A stretch of 33,056 nt of DNA from Acidimicrobiia bacterium. GTDB lineage: Bacteria > Actinomycetota > Acidimicrobiia > Spongiisociales > UBA5794. Numbering within the stretch: the stretch's first letter is position 1; each line of letters starts with the position of its first letter. The notes below the pieces were generated by a model. That model was given only the letters and a program-made list of their open reading frames with translations, did no database searches and was not told the DNA's origin. Both the position numbers and the translations under genes were made by a program. The stretch spans positions 1 through 33,056 of the forward strand of contig JALSQW010000057.1 of NCBI GenBank assembly GCA_026985095.1. Reading direction: 5' to 3'. Shown in pieces: positions 33,014-33,056 of the stretch.

Positions 33014-33056
33014 GTGGAGACGAACCCTATCCGCGTCTGTGAGCTGCTGGTTGGAT
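33014..33056 (+). CDS. Start of a possible transposase, cut by the window edge
   Basis: GTG with GGGAGG six bases upstream opens a frame VETNPIRVCELLVG that runs off the window. C-E-L-L-V-G resembles the N-terminal zinc-region start of some ISL3-type transposases, but 14 residues are too few to be sure. The preceding 125 bases (32889-33013) contain no gene; a terminal inverted repeat could lie there. Confidence 0.35.
   Translation, partial: METNPIRVCELLVG

Overview
The window looks like chromosomal DNA from a high-GC actinobacterium. The evidence is the crgA cell-division gene, the complete fhaA-fhaB-pstP-rodA-pbpA-pknB cell-wall signalling operon next to a class E sortase and a pabA/trpG-type gene, many starts placed 6-8 bases after a TANNNT box (leaderless transcripts), and about 70% GC. 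A deep branch such as Acidimicrobiia is a guess, prompted by the poly-threonine tail of PknB and by an Alu-domain (long) SRP RNA instead of the short form.

Layout. 1-3803: three tandem modules, each a small secreted, aromatic-rich protein followed by a four-cysteine lipoprotein. Modules 1 and 3 share an almost identical 113-bp promoter block; module 2 has lost its promoter and its lipoprotein is frameshifted. 4198-7929: GNAT acetyltransferase, tRNA-Ile, an FMN reductase fused to a receiver-like domain, a membrane protein, tRNA-Ala, thiolase and a small zinc-ribbon protein. 8001-17428: crgA, sortase, a small membrane protein and a glutamine amidotransferase, converging on a minus-strand operon that runs fhaA to pknB and ends in mutY. 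17550-23863: tRNA-Leu, a membrane-protein pair, serS, a menG-like methyltransferase, SRP RNA, an esterase, three tRNA-Ser genes, tadA and a low-GC mug-like glycosylase. 23904-28296: FAD oxidoreductase, solute-binding lipoprotein, thioesterase, a SHOCT/cupredoxin pair behind a copper-type operator, and the fourth tRNA-Ser. 28315-29982: DUF885 peptidase. 30213-end: tRNA-Arg(ACG) followed by a tyrosine integrase, an excisionase, a field of AGGGTT repeats, an RHH/SEC-C regulator behind a 16-bp palindrome, a LuxR remnant and the start of a possible transposase. This last part is the left end of an integrated element.

How the genes work together. The 8-17 kb block senses cell-wall fragments (the PASTA domains of PknB), transmits by phosphorylation (PknB, PstP, FHA proteins) and acts on elongation (RodA, PbpA) and division (CrgA). 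SerRS and all four serine tRNAs lie within 9.2 kb, and TadA is encoded in the same window as its substrate tRNA-Arg(ACG). The best candidate for an undescribed system is the repeated secreted-protein/lipoprotein cluster at the left edge.
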